DNA of 64,000 nt, from NCBI RefSeq assembly GCF_042453785.1, contig NC_091677.1:8217501-8281500 (forward strand), read 5' to 3'. The notes below the pieces were generated by a model that worked only from the letters and a program-made list of their open reading frames with translations, had not been told where the DNA came from and ran no database searches. Both the position numbers and the translations under genes were made by a program. Shown here piece by piece: positions 12,221 through 28,950 of this stretch (position 1 is the first letter of the stretch; each line of letters begins with the position of its first letter). Origin of the DNA: Malus domestica (Eukaryota > Streptophyta > Magnoliopsida > Rosales > Rosaceae).

Positions 12221-13462
12221 ATGTTGCAGCTGCTGTACACGGTGATTTTCAGCGAAATGCTGCTGATTTTGATCTTGTTGTTTAAGTCCCCTCTGAGGAA
12301 GCTAGTGATACTGGCCTTGGATAAGATGAAGCGAGGGAAGGGCCCAGTGATGGTGAAGACGGTCGCTGGGACTGTATTTATTGTTCTTCTGGCCAACGTC
12401 TACAATCTGGTGGACATCAAGAACCGAACGAATGAATCTGGTGTACTCAACCCTACGGACGAGGTTCTCATGTCCATGAAAATGCTCGAAAATTCTCTTA
12501 TGGGTATTCTTCTCGATCTTTTAAGATTAGTTATCAGGCTTATGTATTGTTTATCTAGACTTTATCATGTTTTTTCTTTTCAAGTTACTGAATTAGTTGT
12601 ACTTGTTATGAGTTGTGGCTCTTAATCGTTGAGCGCATATGCGATGGAATTAGAAAGAAATGGTTTGATTCTACATAGGGCGAGTTCATAGCTACCTTTT
12701 GAAGCAGCTGAATGTTCTTGTGCTTTGCCATTAAGTGTTGGATTTTCATCAGCTTGAGCGTGAAACGTATTAGCTAAACCTGTTATGAAGTTGAGTTAGG
12801 TCTCGAACATAAGATCTTCTCTGTTGTTTGTTTCCCGATATTTTCTAACATTATAGATATGCTATCTTACTCCCCCTCCTTTTTGTTAGGTAGAACTTTC
12901 GTCATCTGATGCGAGGCAATTAAAATGTTCTTTTGCTTATGTTATTGATAATTTTAGTGATTTCTGTTTGTAGGATGATGACAGATTAGACATTATATTG
13001 TTTGCTAATTGTATTTCTTTGATCTGCTCGATCACCATTCATATCCTTCAAAACTGACTTTCAATTGTATCGAATGCAGGATTTTTTCTGTTTCTTTCAC
13101 TGATGATGGATAGGTTACACCATTACATAAGAGAACTTCGATTCCTGAGGAAGGCGATGGAGGCTGCGAAAAGACAAAACCAAAGTTCTCAAGACGATAA
13201 AAACGGAAGTTCAGAGCAACTTAAGACCTTAGTACAAGAGAATGAGACATTGAGGACAAAGATCGAAACTCTGGAGTCTGAATATGAGACGAAAGCAAAG
13301 AAGGCAAAGGCGGCAGGAAGTGAGGTGGAGGCCCTAAGAAAGCAATCTGAAGGACTCCTTATGGAATACGACCGCTTGCTGGCAGACAACCAAAATCTCC
13401 GCAGTCAGTTAACATCAATTGAACAGAGCGCATCCCACTCGGATGGGAAGAAGAACACGTAA
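12221..13462 (+). CDS. B-cell receptor-associated 31-like (BAP31) ER membrane protein
   Basis: Two coding exons, 12221-12503 and 13080-13462, join in phase 1 through GT-AG sites to give 221 aa, the normal size for plant BAP31-like proteins. The N-terminal half is hydrophobic with three predicted membrane segments (about residues 1-22, 44-62 and, across the splice junction, 92-108). The C-terminal half is charged and heptad-like, a coiled coil from about residue 125 to 205. The last four residues, KKNT, fit the dilysine KKXX signal for retrieval to the endoplasmic reticulum. Family members act as ER cargo or chaperone-like receptors; the precise plant role is not shown by the sequence. The start is chosen because MLQLLYTVIFSEM is the conserved N terminus; the longer upstream reading frame has no conserved sequence. 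Confidence 0.92.
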
Positions 13463-13865
13463 TGGAGTGGTTACTTTGGTAATTGTTGGTCATCTTTGTC
13501 AATATCTAACTCTATGAGGCGTAGTGTAGATTTGGGATCGAAGCATAAAACAATATGGCTGCAGTTATAAAAATCCTACCCTTAGTTATATATAAATGTA
13601 ATCAAATGATGCAAGAATTTTGTTAATTCTCGTTTCTATTCGATAAAGACTGCTTGTTGAAAAAGTAGATAGAGTTCATATGTTGTGCTAGGGTCGTTGC
13701 ATGCACGTTGCACTAATTACTGCTTAAACGATTCTCAAGTGGAAATGGAAGTGCTTATGGAAAACTGGAAATTAAGGGGGAAATCTATTTATATTAGGGT
13801 GTTTTGCTTGCACATGCATTATATTGCTCAAGCAAATCTCAAGTACATAGGAAAGTAACATGCAA

Positions 13866-14026
13866 CTAATTTAGGAGAAATTTTTCGGTGTGCCAGAAAC
13901 ACGGTCCGGTACACGTCATAATAAAATTGGTTGGAATTTTTTTTTTCAAGTTTCCAACCAATGTATTATTATACTTGGTGTACCGAGCCGTGTTCCTGAC
14001 AGACTGAAAAATCTCTTCTAACTTTG
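13866..14026. mobile_element. Small palindromic MITE-like element
   Basis: Arms of about 60 bp face each other. The left arm carries AGAAATTTTTCGGTGTGCCAG and ACACGGTCCGGTACAC; the right arm read in reverse carries AGATTTTTCAGTCTGTCAGG and ACACGGCTCGGTACACC, and both continue into ATTGGTTGGAA. The flanks show an imperfect repeat, CTAATTTAG at 13866 and CTAACTTTG at 14018 (7 of 9), possibly a degenerate target duplication. There is no coding content. The class is uncertain. Confidence 0.5.
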
Positions 14027-14165
14027 GAGTTAAATAAATGCTCTTTTGTTCAAATTATAAATTGAAACCGTATATGCATATATAACAACTGAAATTCGAC
14101 CGGAAAGCAATTTCTAAAGCTAAATTGCTCCTTCGTTTCTCAACTAGTTCCAATTCATCAAGCCA

Positions 14166-14711
14166 ATGGCATTAAACTTCATGCCAAAGCTCAGTGCTCT
14201 ATCCATAATACTAGTGATGGTTCTAGCCATGGCTACATTTCCAGTCCGAGCAAGTCGCAAGTCCAAAGAAACCCAACTCTCCTTCTACTTTCAAGACATC
14301 TCTACCGGTCCGAACGCCAGAGACTTTCCATTTGTAGGTATTCCCGGCAAGCGTTAGACCTTCACTCAATTTGCCACAATTTACACCGTTGATGACCCCA
14401 TAACGGAAGGCGTAGACCGCAACTCAGCCTCCGTTGGCAGGGTTCAGGGGTCTTCTATGACATCAGGACTGGACGGACGGAATGCTCTTGTATTATTGTC
14501 GATTGTGTTCACAGACAAGAAGCACAATGGCAGCACTCTGGAGATACAAGGCACTAGTAAGCAATTTGAGGAGATCAGAGAACTATCGGTGGTTTCAGGT
14601 TCCGGAAAATTTCGATTTGTTAGGGGATATACTACATTTGAAACAGTTGTGGTGGACCTTCCAAATTCATACGCAGTAATACGATGCAATGTTACAGTAA
14701 AGCACCACTAG
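14166..14711 (+). pseudogene. Dirigent protein gene with a single in-frame stop
   Basis: Dirigent proteins are secreted beta-barrel proteins that steer stereoselective coupling of phenoxy radicals in lignan and related pathways. One frame from ATG 14166 to TAG 14709-14711 would encode about 181 residues, the normal length. It has a hydrophobic signal peptide (residues 1 to about 29, ending PVRAS), then QLSFYFQDI, a TVDDPITEGVD block, GRVQG, DGRNALVLLSIVF, NGSTLEIQG, and a C terminus ending NVTVKHH. The frame is interrupted only by TAG at 14355-14357, where the family usually has a tryptophan codon. No frameshift or deletion is present and the rest is conserved, so the lesion is either recent, a null allele, or a sequencing error. 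A TATA-like TATATAAC lies near 14078. The translated product of this allele would be a 63-residue fragment. Confidence 0.85.
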
Positions 14712-16529
14712 AATATCATGTTCATTGGTTATACTATCTATGTATGCAATATAATTGCAGTTCATGTTCTTCTTTGCAGTTCGTGTTCTTCATGCTATCA
14801 AATGCTTTGGTTTGTAATTTCTAATTTATAATTTGTAGGTCAACTCTTGAGGCTTGAGAAATATACCAACGAAGCCCTCAATAAAAGACTGATTAAATCT
14901 GAACAAGTATTTTGAATTTTGATCCTAAATTCAACATTTATACATTCTCGGATGTTACGGCCAAATCCTGAACTAGATGAACTCTCCTACGAAAACACGT
15001 ATTTCTTCGCACTTTAAGCCCCGGAAAGATACGTAAGAAACCGTAAGGACTGGCCCGGAGAGAAAACAGATATAAGATATTGGCTCGCTTCTCTCTGCAA
15101 AGCGTTTGGGAGAAACATTGCTACTTGATGTTTGACGTTTTTTATTGATTTGTAATTTAGGTTGTACCAGTTACTATCTTTTGTCTATGAATTTCTACAA
15201 CTTGCAGGCCTCCTTGCATTTCATGTACTATGCATGCAGTATGCACTTTGAAGGAGTTTTAGTCAATTTTTTCTAACAATGAACATGATAGGTCGATAAC
15301 ATAGATCGGTTACCGACAATCTTCTGTCAAAATACTCTATATATAGTGATGTTTCAACATACATAAAAGACTTGAAGGGTGCGTAGCGCACATAATTAAA
15401 CAAAAAAATTTAAAAAAAAAAACCTCTCACGCGCAGAAGCGCAGATGTTGAAGCTAGTATATGATAAAATACTCGGAGGTGGCAATTATAAAACTCAAAT
15501 GCAAGTGAATGGGGGCTTTCACAATGACTAATTCATATGCAGATTCTAATAATATTCCAGAATATTAAAACATTAACAATGTTAATAGGTGGTGGATTAG
15601 TATTGAATTGGAAAGTTCTGGTGCTTTTAGACCCTTTCTCCAGCCACAAACAGAACTTTAGGCCATTTCCACTTGGAAGAACCATATCCACCCAAGTGGT
15701 GTCCTATATTCCTTGAAGGAGATTAAATAAGCCAATTTGCCAATAGAATTTACTTTCAATTTTCAACAGAGGGAACAGAAATCTGGTGATCCAGTTGTAA
15801 ATGCAGGGTTCTGGCTTTTACCAAATGCCAACTCAAACTGGTCCATCTTTTCTCAGAGTTGCCTAAAACAGTAAATATTGGCAGGATGATATTGAAAACT
15901 ACACCAAAGTTGGCACCCTTCTTTTACCTACCAGATGAAGAAACTGATGCGCAGATACGTTTTATACCAAGAATTATTATGGCTTCTCCTCTAAGCCATG
16001 GGAATTAAACCAAACTGGTCCGCCAGCACGAGAAGTTTTTCAGTCGGATTGTCACATTGTTATGGGGATGTTACCCTGTTAGTAATCTTCATGTCAAACT
16101 ATATGGATAAAATATATGTCATAGACTTAGGGTTCGTTTGTGATTGCTTTGGTAGGAATCACTTCTGCTCATAACCGTGTCTATTAAAAATTCTTCAGCA
16201 GAAACACGTTTAGTCTTTTATTAAAAACTTAAGTACTTCCCAAATAAGCATTGACAAGTTTTTCCCCATAGAGCGCTTCTATGACTCAGAAACACTTTTA
16301 ACTTTTTATGTCACACATTCAAAAAACGCTTTTATCTGTTAAAAATTTAAATTGTTTTAGCCTTTCTAGAAGCAATTTCAACCGTAACCTTAGAATATTA
16401 TTAAAACATGAGAAAACTGATAATACCACGTACCAATGTGCAATTGAGAGAGACGGCTTAGTAGCATAAAGACCAGAAGTCATAGCAGTAAAACAAAAGA
16501 AGAGAGAAAAAAAGGATGGATTTTTATGA
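14712..16529. other. Intergenic, no gene recognised
   Basis: No coding or RNA signal that I can support. Sequence beginning GGGTTCGTTTGTGATTGC near 16130 resembles the end of a hAT-type MITE, but I could not pair it with a second end. Confidence 0.4.
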
Positions 16530-17801
16530 TTACCAAAAACTTGAAATCGAAGGAAGTAACAAATTATCTCTGTCCCTCTCAAGAATGGGATTGCTTAAAC
16601 CTACACTACTACTATTTCTCCTACTTTTTTGGCAGGCCCCTAAAATATCCACATTAATTCTACAACTAATATTATTGCCATCTAAGAAATCTAAATCCAA
16701 ATCCTTCTCACTACCTACACCTTCAGCATGGTCCTCAATGCTGTTGCTTTCATCACAATCGTTCTCTCTAACTGTGATCCAACTCTCATCATCAAAACTC
16801 CACCTGGGGTCCCCTGAAAACAGTGACAACCGTCTGATCCTCTGATCGTCGGAGGAGTTTTCGAAACTCGGGTTTTGATCAAGACTGCCCGAAGTCTCTG
16901 ATTCCCCAAAAGAATTCCATATATCTTGATCGAGAATGCTTGTTGGAGAACATGAAGTGGACTCATGAACTTGTTTTGTAATTTTAGAAGAACTAATTAA
17001 AACTTCTTCTTCTTCTTCTTCTTCTTGCCCAAGAAATGAATGTTTTAGAAGCTGACTAGCCGTCCAACGCTCCGTTGGGTCCCTCTGTAAGCACTTTTCC
17101 AAAAAGTGCTTTGCTTGTTCTGAGAGGAAGCTTGGAATCTCAGGCAAGTCATTAGAGTATGCAATTTGATACAGAACAGTTACTGGGTCAGCTGCTTTAG
17201 GCCACGGCGCTGATCCTCCGGTAGCCATTTCGATAATTGTACACCCGAGAGCCCATATGTCGCACGCGAACCCCTGCTCTTCTCCGCGTGCCACCTCCGG
17301 CGCCATAAACATTGGCGTCCCGCCAATTGTGGTGGCAGAAGCTACTGCCGGATCAGCCCACCTAGCACATCCAAAATCTGCAATTTTCGGACCGTCTTCA
17401 CCAGCCAAGATGTTCCTGCCTTTTATGTCACAATGTACCAACCCAAGTGAATGCAAGTAGTCTAGCCCCTTCACAATGCCCCTCGTGTAGTTTCTGATCA
17501 TCGATTCGTCAACTAGGCCTCCGCGGCTGCGAATTGCATCGATGATGGTGCCGCCGGGCACGTACTCCATGAGAAGATTGTACATGAGCTTGTTGTTCTC
17601 ACTAGTAATGTCATGCCCCATGTAGCTTACAACATGTCGACTGCTCAAAACAGAGTGAATTTTCTGCTCCCTCTGCAAGAACTCGGATTGAGACACCTGG
17701 GCGGACTTGACGGCAAACTTGTCACCGGAGCTGCGAGAGGTGGCTAAGGAGACGGCGGCTGATGAGCCTTGGCCAATGGTGGAGCCTCTTGTCCAGTCCA
17801 T
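16530..17801 (-). CDS. MAPKKK17/18-like protein kinase
   Basis: A single-exon gene of 423 aa. The ATG at 17801 (MDWTRGSTIGQGS) is chosen over one 30 bases upstream because the family begins with this W-T-R-G block directly before the glycine-rich loop. Kinase landmarks: GxG loop about residues 10-13, ATP-binding Lys32 in FAVKSA, catalytic loop HCDIKGRN with Asp125, ADFG with Asp142, and activation segment GTPMFMAPE. The domain ends near residue 270. The C-terminal half is acidic and serine-rich with a run of glutamates encoded by a CTT microsatellite. The intronless layout and the HCD variant of HRD fit the Arabidopsis MAPKKK13-21 group, whose MAPKKK17/18 members act in abscisic-acid signalling; the orthology is inferred. 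A TATA box (TATATAAA, minus strand) lies at 17877-17884. Confidence 0.92.
   Translation of the reverse strand: MDWTRGSTIGQGSSAAVSLATSRSSGDKFAVKSAQVSQSEFLQREQKIHSVLSSRHVVSYMGHDITSENNKLMYNLLMEYVPGGTIIDAIRSRGGLVDESMIRNYTRGIVKGLDYLHSLGLVHCDIKGRNILAGEDGPKIADFGCARWADPAVASATTIGGTPMFMAPEVARGEEQGFACDIWALGCTIIEMATGGSAPWPKAADPVTVLYQIAYSNDLPEIPSFLSEQAKHFLEKCLQRDPTERWTASQLLKHSFLGQEEEEEEEVLISSSKITKQVHESTSCSPTSILDQDIWNSFGESETSGSLDQNPSFENSSDDQRIRRLSLFSGDPRWSFDDESWITVRENDCDESNSIEDHAEGVGSEKDLDLDFLDGNNISCRINVDILGACQKSRRNSSSVGLSNPILERDRDNLLLPSISSFW
17003..17025. repeat. CTT microsatellite within the kinase coding region
   Basis: About seven CTT units, GAA on the coding strand, encode the acidic run after the kinase domain. 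Length variation here would keep the frame. Confidence 0.85.
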
Positions 17802-17876
17802 TTGGCGATGATCAAAGAATAAAACGTACAAAATACAAAACTTTTGTGTTGGTTAAGATGCCTATTGGCTTCGCCT

Positions 17877-17884
17877 TTATATAT
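17877..17884 (-). promoter_or_regulatory. TATA box of the MAPKKK-like gene
   Basis: TATATAAA on the minus strand, 76 bases upstream of the start codon, with no intron between. The spacing fits a short 5' UTR. Confidence 0.6.
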
Positions 17885-18108
17885 GGACCAACTCACTTGC
17901 AAATACAAGGTGGCATTTTTTAAAACGTTAGTTTAATTGGTTGGTTGGGTCTCTCTCTCATTCACTCTACTGCCAATAGGGTTGACAATTCCCTTAACTT
18001 AAGCCGGCCATGTGTCGAAATTTGGGTGGGGTTGACGGCATCGGCCTCCTACACCGGTGCGATTTGGCGAAACTGGATGTCAACACATGTCAAGAATTGG
18101 TTTAAGAG

Positions 18109-18316
18109 CCAACAGGATCCTCTCCGGATTCTTTTGGTGAGGATCTTAGAGATCCGTGAATCGTATCCGCTTATCGTACGATTAGTTTTTATCAGGTACT
18201 ATTTGTGTTTAATTTTAAATAAAAATATTTAAAATTATTTCTGATCGCACGATGTACGATGATCGGACACGATTTACAGGATCCTCACAAAGAGGATCCG
18301 GCAAAAACACGGATTC
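18109..18316. mobile_element. MULE-like MITE, copy A
   Basis: Flanked by a perfect 9-bp direct repeat, GTTTAAGAG, at 18100-18108 and 18317-18325, the target-duplication size of Mutator-like elements. The ends are inverted: GGATCCTCTCCGGATTC on the left, and the right arm read in reverse has GGATCCTCTTTGTGAGGATC, both followed by related sequence with TCGT(A/G)TCCG and ATCGTACG. The centre has AATTTTAAATAAAAAT. It belongs with the elements at 45528-45828 and 46880-47091. No coding capacity. Confidence 0.75.
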
Positions 18317-18325
18317 GTTTAAGAG

Positions 18326-19915
18326 TGTGCAAACCTGAAAATTGGGGTACACATTTGGTTTTGGTTTGGTGAAAGAGATGGGAGAGGTTGGAAAGAGTTA
18401 GATTGGATTGGATAATCCTAATGGGATTGGATTCTGTAATTTGGAAGGATATGTGAAATTAAAATTGGGAGGGTTTGTCGGTAAGGTGTGTTGAACCACC
18501 AAAATAGGGTTGAATTTTAGTATCACTTTCAATTTTAGTTTTGGTAAATGGTTGAATTTAAGCGTGTGATTTACCACTGAACATGCAAGTCTTGTCAAAA
18601 ATCAAGTCTTCTTTTTGGTTGAGAAAAAACTACAAATATGGAATAATATGCCAATTGGGGTATACTTATCCAAAGTTTAAAGAAGGGGATTTAGAGTTTT
18701 GACCAAGTCTTACACTAAACCATGCACCATCATTTTTTTAATTATTTTTGGGACCCTGGATTCTTTGACCAGTGCAGATTTTGCAATGGCAATACTCATA
18801 ATTTTTCAATATTAGCCCAATTTTTCTCTATTGTAGACGGTATTGAAAATATTCACGAAATTGTTGAAATATTTGAAAAATCAAAGATTAATATGGAAAG
18901 GAGGGGTAAAATTAACTTCACCCTATATTGATGAGATATAGGAAAATTAATAAATATTGATGATATTTATCGATTCATTACAGAAAATTTGTCATAACCT
19001 ATTGCAGCTTTCGAACTTTTGAATTTCTTTTGACAAAATTTTCTCTAATTTTGAGCAAATCTTAATGAGTTGATATACCCACTCTATTGTAAATTTCCAT
19101 AATTTCTGTCAAAGGCAACCAATATCTATGTCGATATCCATATTTTAAACATTAATGGTAACTACATATTATCATTGACTTAAGATCATATTTTGTGGAA
19201 ATTTGTGTTGTCATCACTAGGGCACAAAAAATTCAAAGAAACGTAAAATGTTAAGCAACAACAGTATATGTGAAGCCGATGGACTAGGGAAAATTCAAAC
19301 AAATTTGAGTTTTTTTTTTTTTGAGCAAATTTGTAGTCTCTCTCTTCTTAATGAAAATTTTGTAGCTTTCTGTTTTCTTTCTGTTAATGATGTATGGTTT
19401 AATCAAGTTGGTTGGAATTCATACTCTTCAGATCTTTTTGTTCAGAGTAGACGGACTAGGAAACCCGGATCACTCAATTTAAATCTTGATACCCTCATTG
19501 CCCACCACACACAAAATCAAACCCTTGAACGGTCCAAATCTCTTTCTTTCTCGCTCCCTTAAACCGTCCAAATTCTCTGGCTCTAGACACAGAGGATCTC
19601 CGAATTTGAATTCGGCGTTATGCAGCACATTTGTATTAGCTTTTTTAAATTGTAGATGTTGATGTGACCTATATAAATTTGTGTTATTCTTTTACCGTTG
19701 GATTATACTGCAATATCTACTTGATAAAAAGCCAAATAATCAGATCTTAGAGTCGATTTTGTGTCCGTTAAGTAAAGCAATCATGATTGATGATATGCCG
19801 TCTTGGACGTGTCCCTTAATATCATGTCTAAGTTTGCGTACAAGGGAAAGACGATGATCCACAAAAGTAACCTACACACCACAAAAGGAACTCCTATGCT
19901 AAATAAAGCACTTTC
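18326..19915. other. Intergenic, no gene recognised
   Basis: AT-rich sequence with scattered short reading frames that have no family resemblance. No RNA gene or structured repeat that I can support. Confidence 0.4.
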
Positions 19916-19924
19916 ATAATTCCT

Positions 19925-20133
19925 CTATGGAAACTACCACAGAGTGACTCAGTGGTTGATAACGAATTTCAGCCCTGTATTTGATATGGAATGTCCTGTG
20001 TTTGATTATTAACGTTGGTGAATCGCACATGGTGGCCAATGGTAGGCTGAAATGCCTCTGCGAGTCTTCTTAGTCTCCAGAAAGTGCAATGCCTTGATGA
20101 AACCACCATTCTGTCTCTTTTAAAAAGAAATTA
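19925..20133 (+). mobile_element. tRNA-derived SINE (family 2)
   Basis: Flanked by a perfect 9-bp direct repeat, ATAATTCCT, at 19916-19924 and 20134-20142. The head has a pol III A-box-like TGACTCAGTGGTTGATAA and, 35-40 bases on, a B-box-like GTGTTTGATTATT. The 3' end is T/A-rich (CTTTTAAAAAGAAATTA). Length 209 bp. Promoter boxes, tail and target duplication together make a SINE the best reading. It is not related to the SINE at 51118. Confidence 0.65.
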
Positions 20134-20142
20134 ATAATTCCT

Positions 20143-23100
20143 TTCTAGAAAGAACAAAATAAAGTAGGAGAAAAAAATTACAATTAATCGTAGACGAAAA
20201 AGTATCATTTAAGGCACTAAAAGAAAAGAATAATCTTGGTAGTAATTTTAATTTAGAAAGGTACTTACCATTAATTATAATTAAATAATTAAGGGATTGA
20301 AACCATTAAATTATATTAAACACTAAGAAACCAGCATATACTATGATTAATTCATGTGTTGCATTTCGTTTCTTCAAACCTCATGTTTCATCTACTCTTA
20401 GACATTTGTTTTGCTAGTTAAAATATTAAACGTCCTTCTCAAACTTCCACCGTGCACGAAAGTACACACTACAGTATTATGCCAACCAATATATATATAT
20501 AGTAAATCTGTAACACCATTTTTTTTACACAACTTTTAATATACATTTTTGTGAGGCTCACTTCGTATTGTATTTCAAGGATTTGAATTGTATCTTTTAA
20601 GCCTTCTCTCAAAGATTATGTCTACCAAAAATCACTTAATTTGAAACCATATGAATGTTGAATTAAAGGTTTAGGGTTTTTTAGGACCGTGTTCGTTCAT
20701 TTTCTTCACTATAAATGAATGTTTTAATATTTTTGAACTTGTCTAGTTTTTGCTAGTATAATCTATGAATGACATCCTAAAAGATAAGTTGTTTGGATCA
20801 TTAAAATACGTTACGAAGTAAGCTTCACAAAATGATGTAAAAAAATGATGTCACAAGATATATATATTGTTCCACCTCTTAATTAATAAAACACAAGATG
20901 GTAGATAAACTTGATGGACCAATAAAAGGTAGAAGGTGGGTTGGTGGTTTGGAACTTGCAACTTGCAAGAGAGTTAAAGAGATGAATCAATTCAAAAGCC
21001 AAAAAAGGGTAGAGGTTGAAACCGATTCCCAATTGACTAAACCATATCCACAGTAAGTAAGCAGGTGAGATTAGTTGTTGTTTTGGGGGTTATAAAAGTA
21101 AAATGGCACCAACAACAACCCTAATTAACAATCTTCTATTTGTTGTCTCACTCACACAAATACTTAATCACCTTCTAAATATCTAATCTCTGCCAAAACC
21201 TTGTTTAGTTAGTTGGACCAAGAGTGAGTATCTAAACCAACAACTCTAAAATTTTATGCGTGGCTTGTAAGATAGTTCTACATGATTTGCATGCTTATAT
21301 ATAATCTGAGTAATGTTTTCTTGCCAGTGTTATGTTATAAGACAAAATATTTATACTGTTAGACTGAATTTGAACAACATAATTAAGAATGCGTTAAATT
21401 AGTATGTTACAGATTCACGACCGGATACCTAACAATATTATGACAAGATATGAAATGTAAATAATATAATCAGAAATGAGTTGAGCTAATATGTGATACT
21501 TATTCACAATCGGATGTCAAACAATAACAAGAAATATAAACAATATAATCCGAGTTTGAAAATAAATTAATTAATGTGTGACACAGATTCACAGTCAATC
21601 TTACGATAGTAGAACATATGATTGGAGTTCATTTTACATGAAAAAAACTCATCATTCACTACTCATTACTCATGAAAGTGGAGGCTAAAAATGAACGATA
21701 GGAAGGGGTGCACGTAGGTGTTGAGGGTTATCGAGGGGCACGTTTTATATGTGTGTCGTGCGTTGTATTTGTGGAATTGACAAGGTTTACGTGCCTTTGA
21801 TGCAACTGAGATAGAAATATAAAAAAAGAAGAGTTGTTGACTGTGGTCCTTGACAACACTACATAGGTGGCTTATTTTATTGATGTCTCGTTTCCCTTGC
21901 GGCAGAGGATAAAGAAAGGGTTGCAGAGTGCAGATTGCTTTGTCTTGTAAATTAAATTGCATGATAGTGGCTTTGAAAAGTTAATTTCTGTGAAACGGTT
22001 CACTGTCATGTAATATTTCAGTTCAATAACGTTAAATCAAAGAGAGTTTGTATATATAAATTATATTATTAGGCAAATATGTCACGATAAAAATAAATCC
22101 GTTTTATGCAAAGCATTCTCGTCGTTGTAAGCGTGAGTTTGGAATCTTTGCTAGCTTTTCTAACAATTAAATGGTACTGAATTAGAGGCTATGCACTTTT
22201 TATTTTATTTTTTGGAAAACTATGCACTTTTTATTTGGCAATAAGATGAAACAAATACTTGAATCCCTATGATCTGCATTGGTCCTACTTTGATTTGTAC
22301 CATTATTCCCCTAAAAATATTGCTTATAAAGTTCCCAGCCCCACTTATCTTAGCTAAGTTTTTAAACGCAAAGCTTGAGGTGAGCTGAAGTAACAACGGC
22401 GCAGCCAAGCACGCAAATGGCAGGGAGCTAATCAGTATTTTGGGGTAATGGCATATACTCAAATTAAGTTCTAAAATTTAGGAATTTCAAATCACAATGA
22501 CGAGTCATGACGGTATCTTATTTGTCCAAGGCGTCGACAGTCCCTAGGCCAGGTCATGGGAGTCGGTGTCATAGAATCGCGTCAATGTTGCCAGTCTCAA
22601 TTTTGGGTTTAGCTAGACCTAATCATTTGTGCTTCATCTAAAATGAATCCAGATTATTTTCGGATTTAAAAAATTTTAAGAATCAAATAATTTAGACTGT
22701 TGAAAATTGATTCAACGACTACAATTATTATAACTTTTAGAGGGACTCCCGTTTGTAGTCGTTGGAACAGCCTATATCATTTGATCCTTAAGCTCAGCTT
22801 TTTTTAGATCTGGAGAGGATCTGGGTTCATATAAAATTTTTTGAGTTTTATAATGTTGTGAGTTTTTGGGGTTGAAAAAAATAAATGAAGGTTTGTTTTT
22901 TTTTTTTTGGTGAAAAAATAGTTATGGATAGATTGGTTACTCTCGCTACAAACGTCAGAGCATACCCACATCTTGAGCGGGAATGAATTATGCATGACAT
23001 TTAACTATCAGTTGCCGCAGATATGAATTTACGTAAAAATTTACAGATCGTGCTCCAACGCAAACGATTGGCAACAAAACTTAAACTTAAATAGGGTGAC

Positions 23101-24201
23101 ACATAAAATATAAACCTTACAAACTGGGCCAACCCTCGTAGTTGGTTAGGAGGGATTGCTTTGGTTTAGCATGATAGGGTGGGCTTGTTGTTGGCGGCAT
23201 TTGAATGAGTAGAGATGGATGATGGATTTGCTTGCTTGGACGTGCCGTTAATTATAGAAAGTGATTGGTTCTATCTGTCTGTGTGGGTGATGGGACAGAT
23301 GGAAATCATAAAAGGCTCAGCACACGTAACAAGTTTGCTTTTGTGTCGCTTTTTAATTTGTCGGTTAGAGACTTTGAGGGCTAAAAGGGCTTTCAACATT
23401 GTCACTCTTTCTGCTTCAACCACGTACTTGGGCGAATCCAAATCGAAAATGAAATCATACCATTAACACTTCTAGAACTAATAGGTGTGATTTGTGTGAA
23501 AATTACGAAAATACCACATTAACGGTATCTCAAGTTATTTGCGTATTACTATATGAAACTTAATATCTTGATTTTCTAACATGGCAATACGTGATTGACT
23601 TGAAAAACTATTAGCACAGCATCCCAAATGCAAGGAAAATTTTCTCGAACATTTTCTGTTGCTGCTACATGCATAGACAAATCCTAAATGAAAGTGAAAT
23701 CACCTCATTGACGCTTCTACTACATACTGGCGTGACTTTCAGAGAAATTCTAATGCACCTAAGTCAGTATATTGACGATATTTCAAGTCCGTTCCGTAGG
23801 TTACATGCTACCAGTATTCCAAACAAATCACACAATCACACATGCCATTGCGTTTTCTGGCTTTGATTTGTGAGCTCAAAATTCAACCAATGACATCATC
23901 TTTCCATAAAAATGATTTGTAATTGCCACCTGCATAAATATTGGTAGAAGCCTAAAAGTGTCTCGTGTCTTGCAGTCATTGCGACACCTAAGAAAAGTTA
24001 CGTACTTCAATTCAGCCCCCCATAGATTATACATACTGCAATATTAGCACATCTTGTCTTTGATTTATTCACATAGGCACGATTAAACAAGGTTCGTGGT
24101 CCATGATCCATCACATAAACAAGTTCCATCGTTGCAAATCTTTTCTGTGATGTCAGCCGAGATTATTTACGTAAGTAGGCATGCTGAAAATAAATACAGA
24201 A
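20143..24201. other. Intergenic, no gene recognised
   Basis: A 4-kb AT-rich stretch. The longest open frames (under 100 codons) show no family resemblance. The last few hundred bases probably include the 3' UTR of the aspartic proteinase gene. Confidence 0.4.

Positions 24202-28950
<4,749 letters not shown>

Noticed and set aside
12169..12396. 75-codon minus-strand frame over BAP31 exon 1
   Set aside because: Antisense shadow of a well-conserved exon.
16530..17831. Longer start for the MAPKKK-like kinase (10 extra residues from 17831)
   Set aside because: The extension MYVLFFDHRQ is not conserved and lies close to the TATA box; the ATG at 17801 matches the family start.
19248..19562. 104-codon plus-strand frame in the 18-20 kb gap
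   Set aside because: Contains a homopolymer-coded phenylalanine run, no family resemblance and no gene-like flanks.
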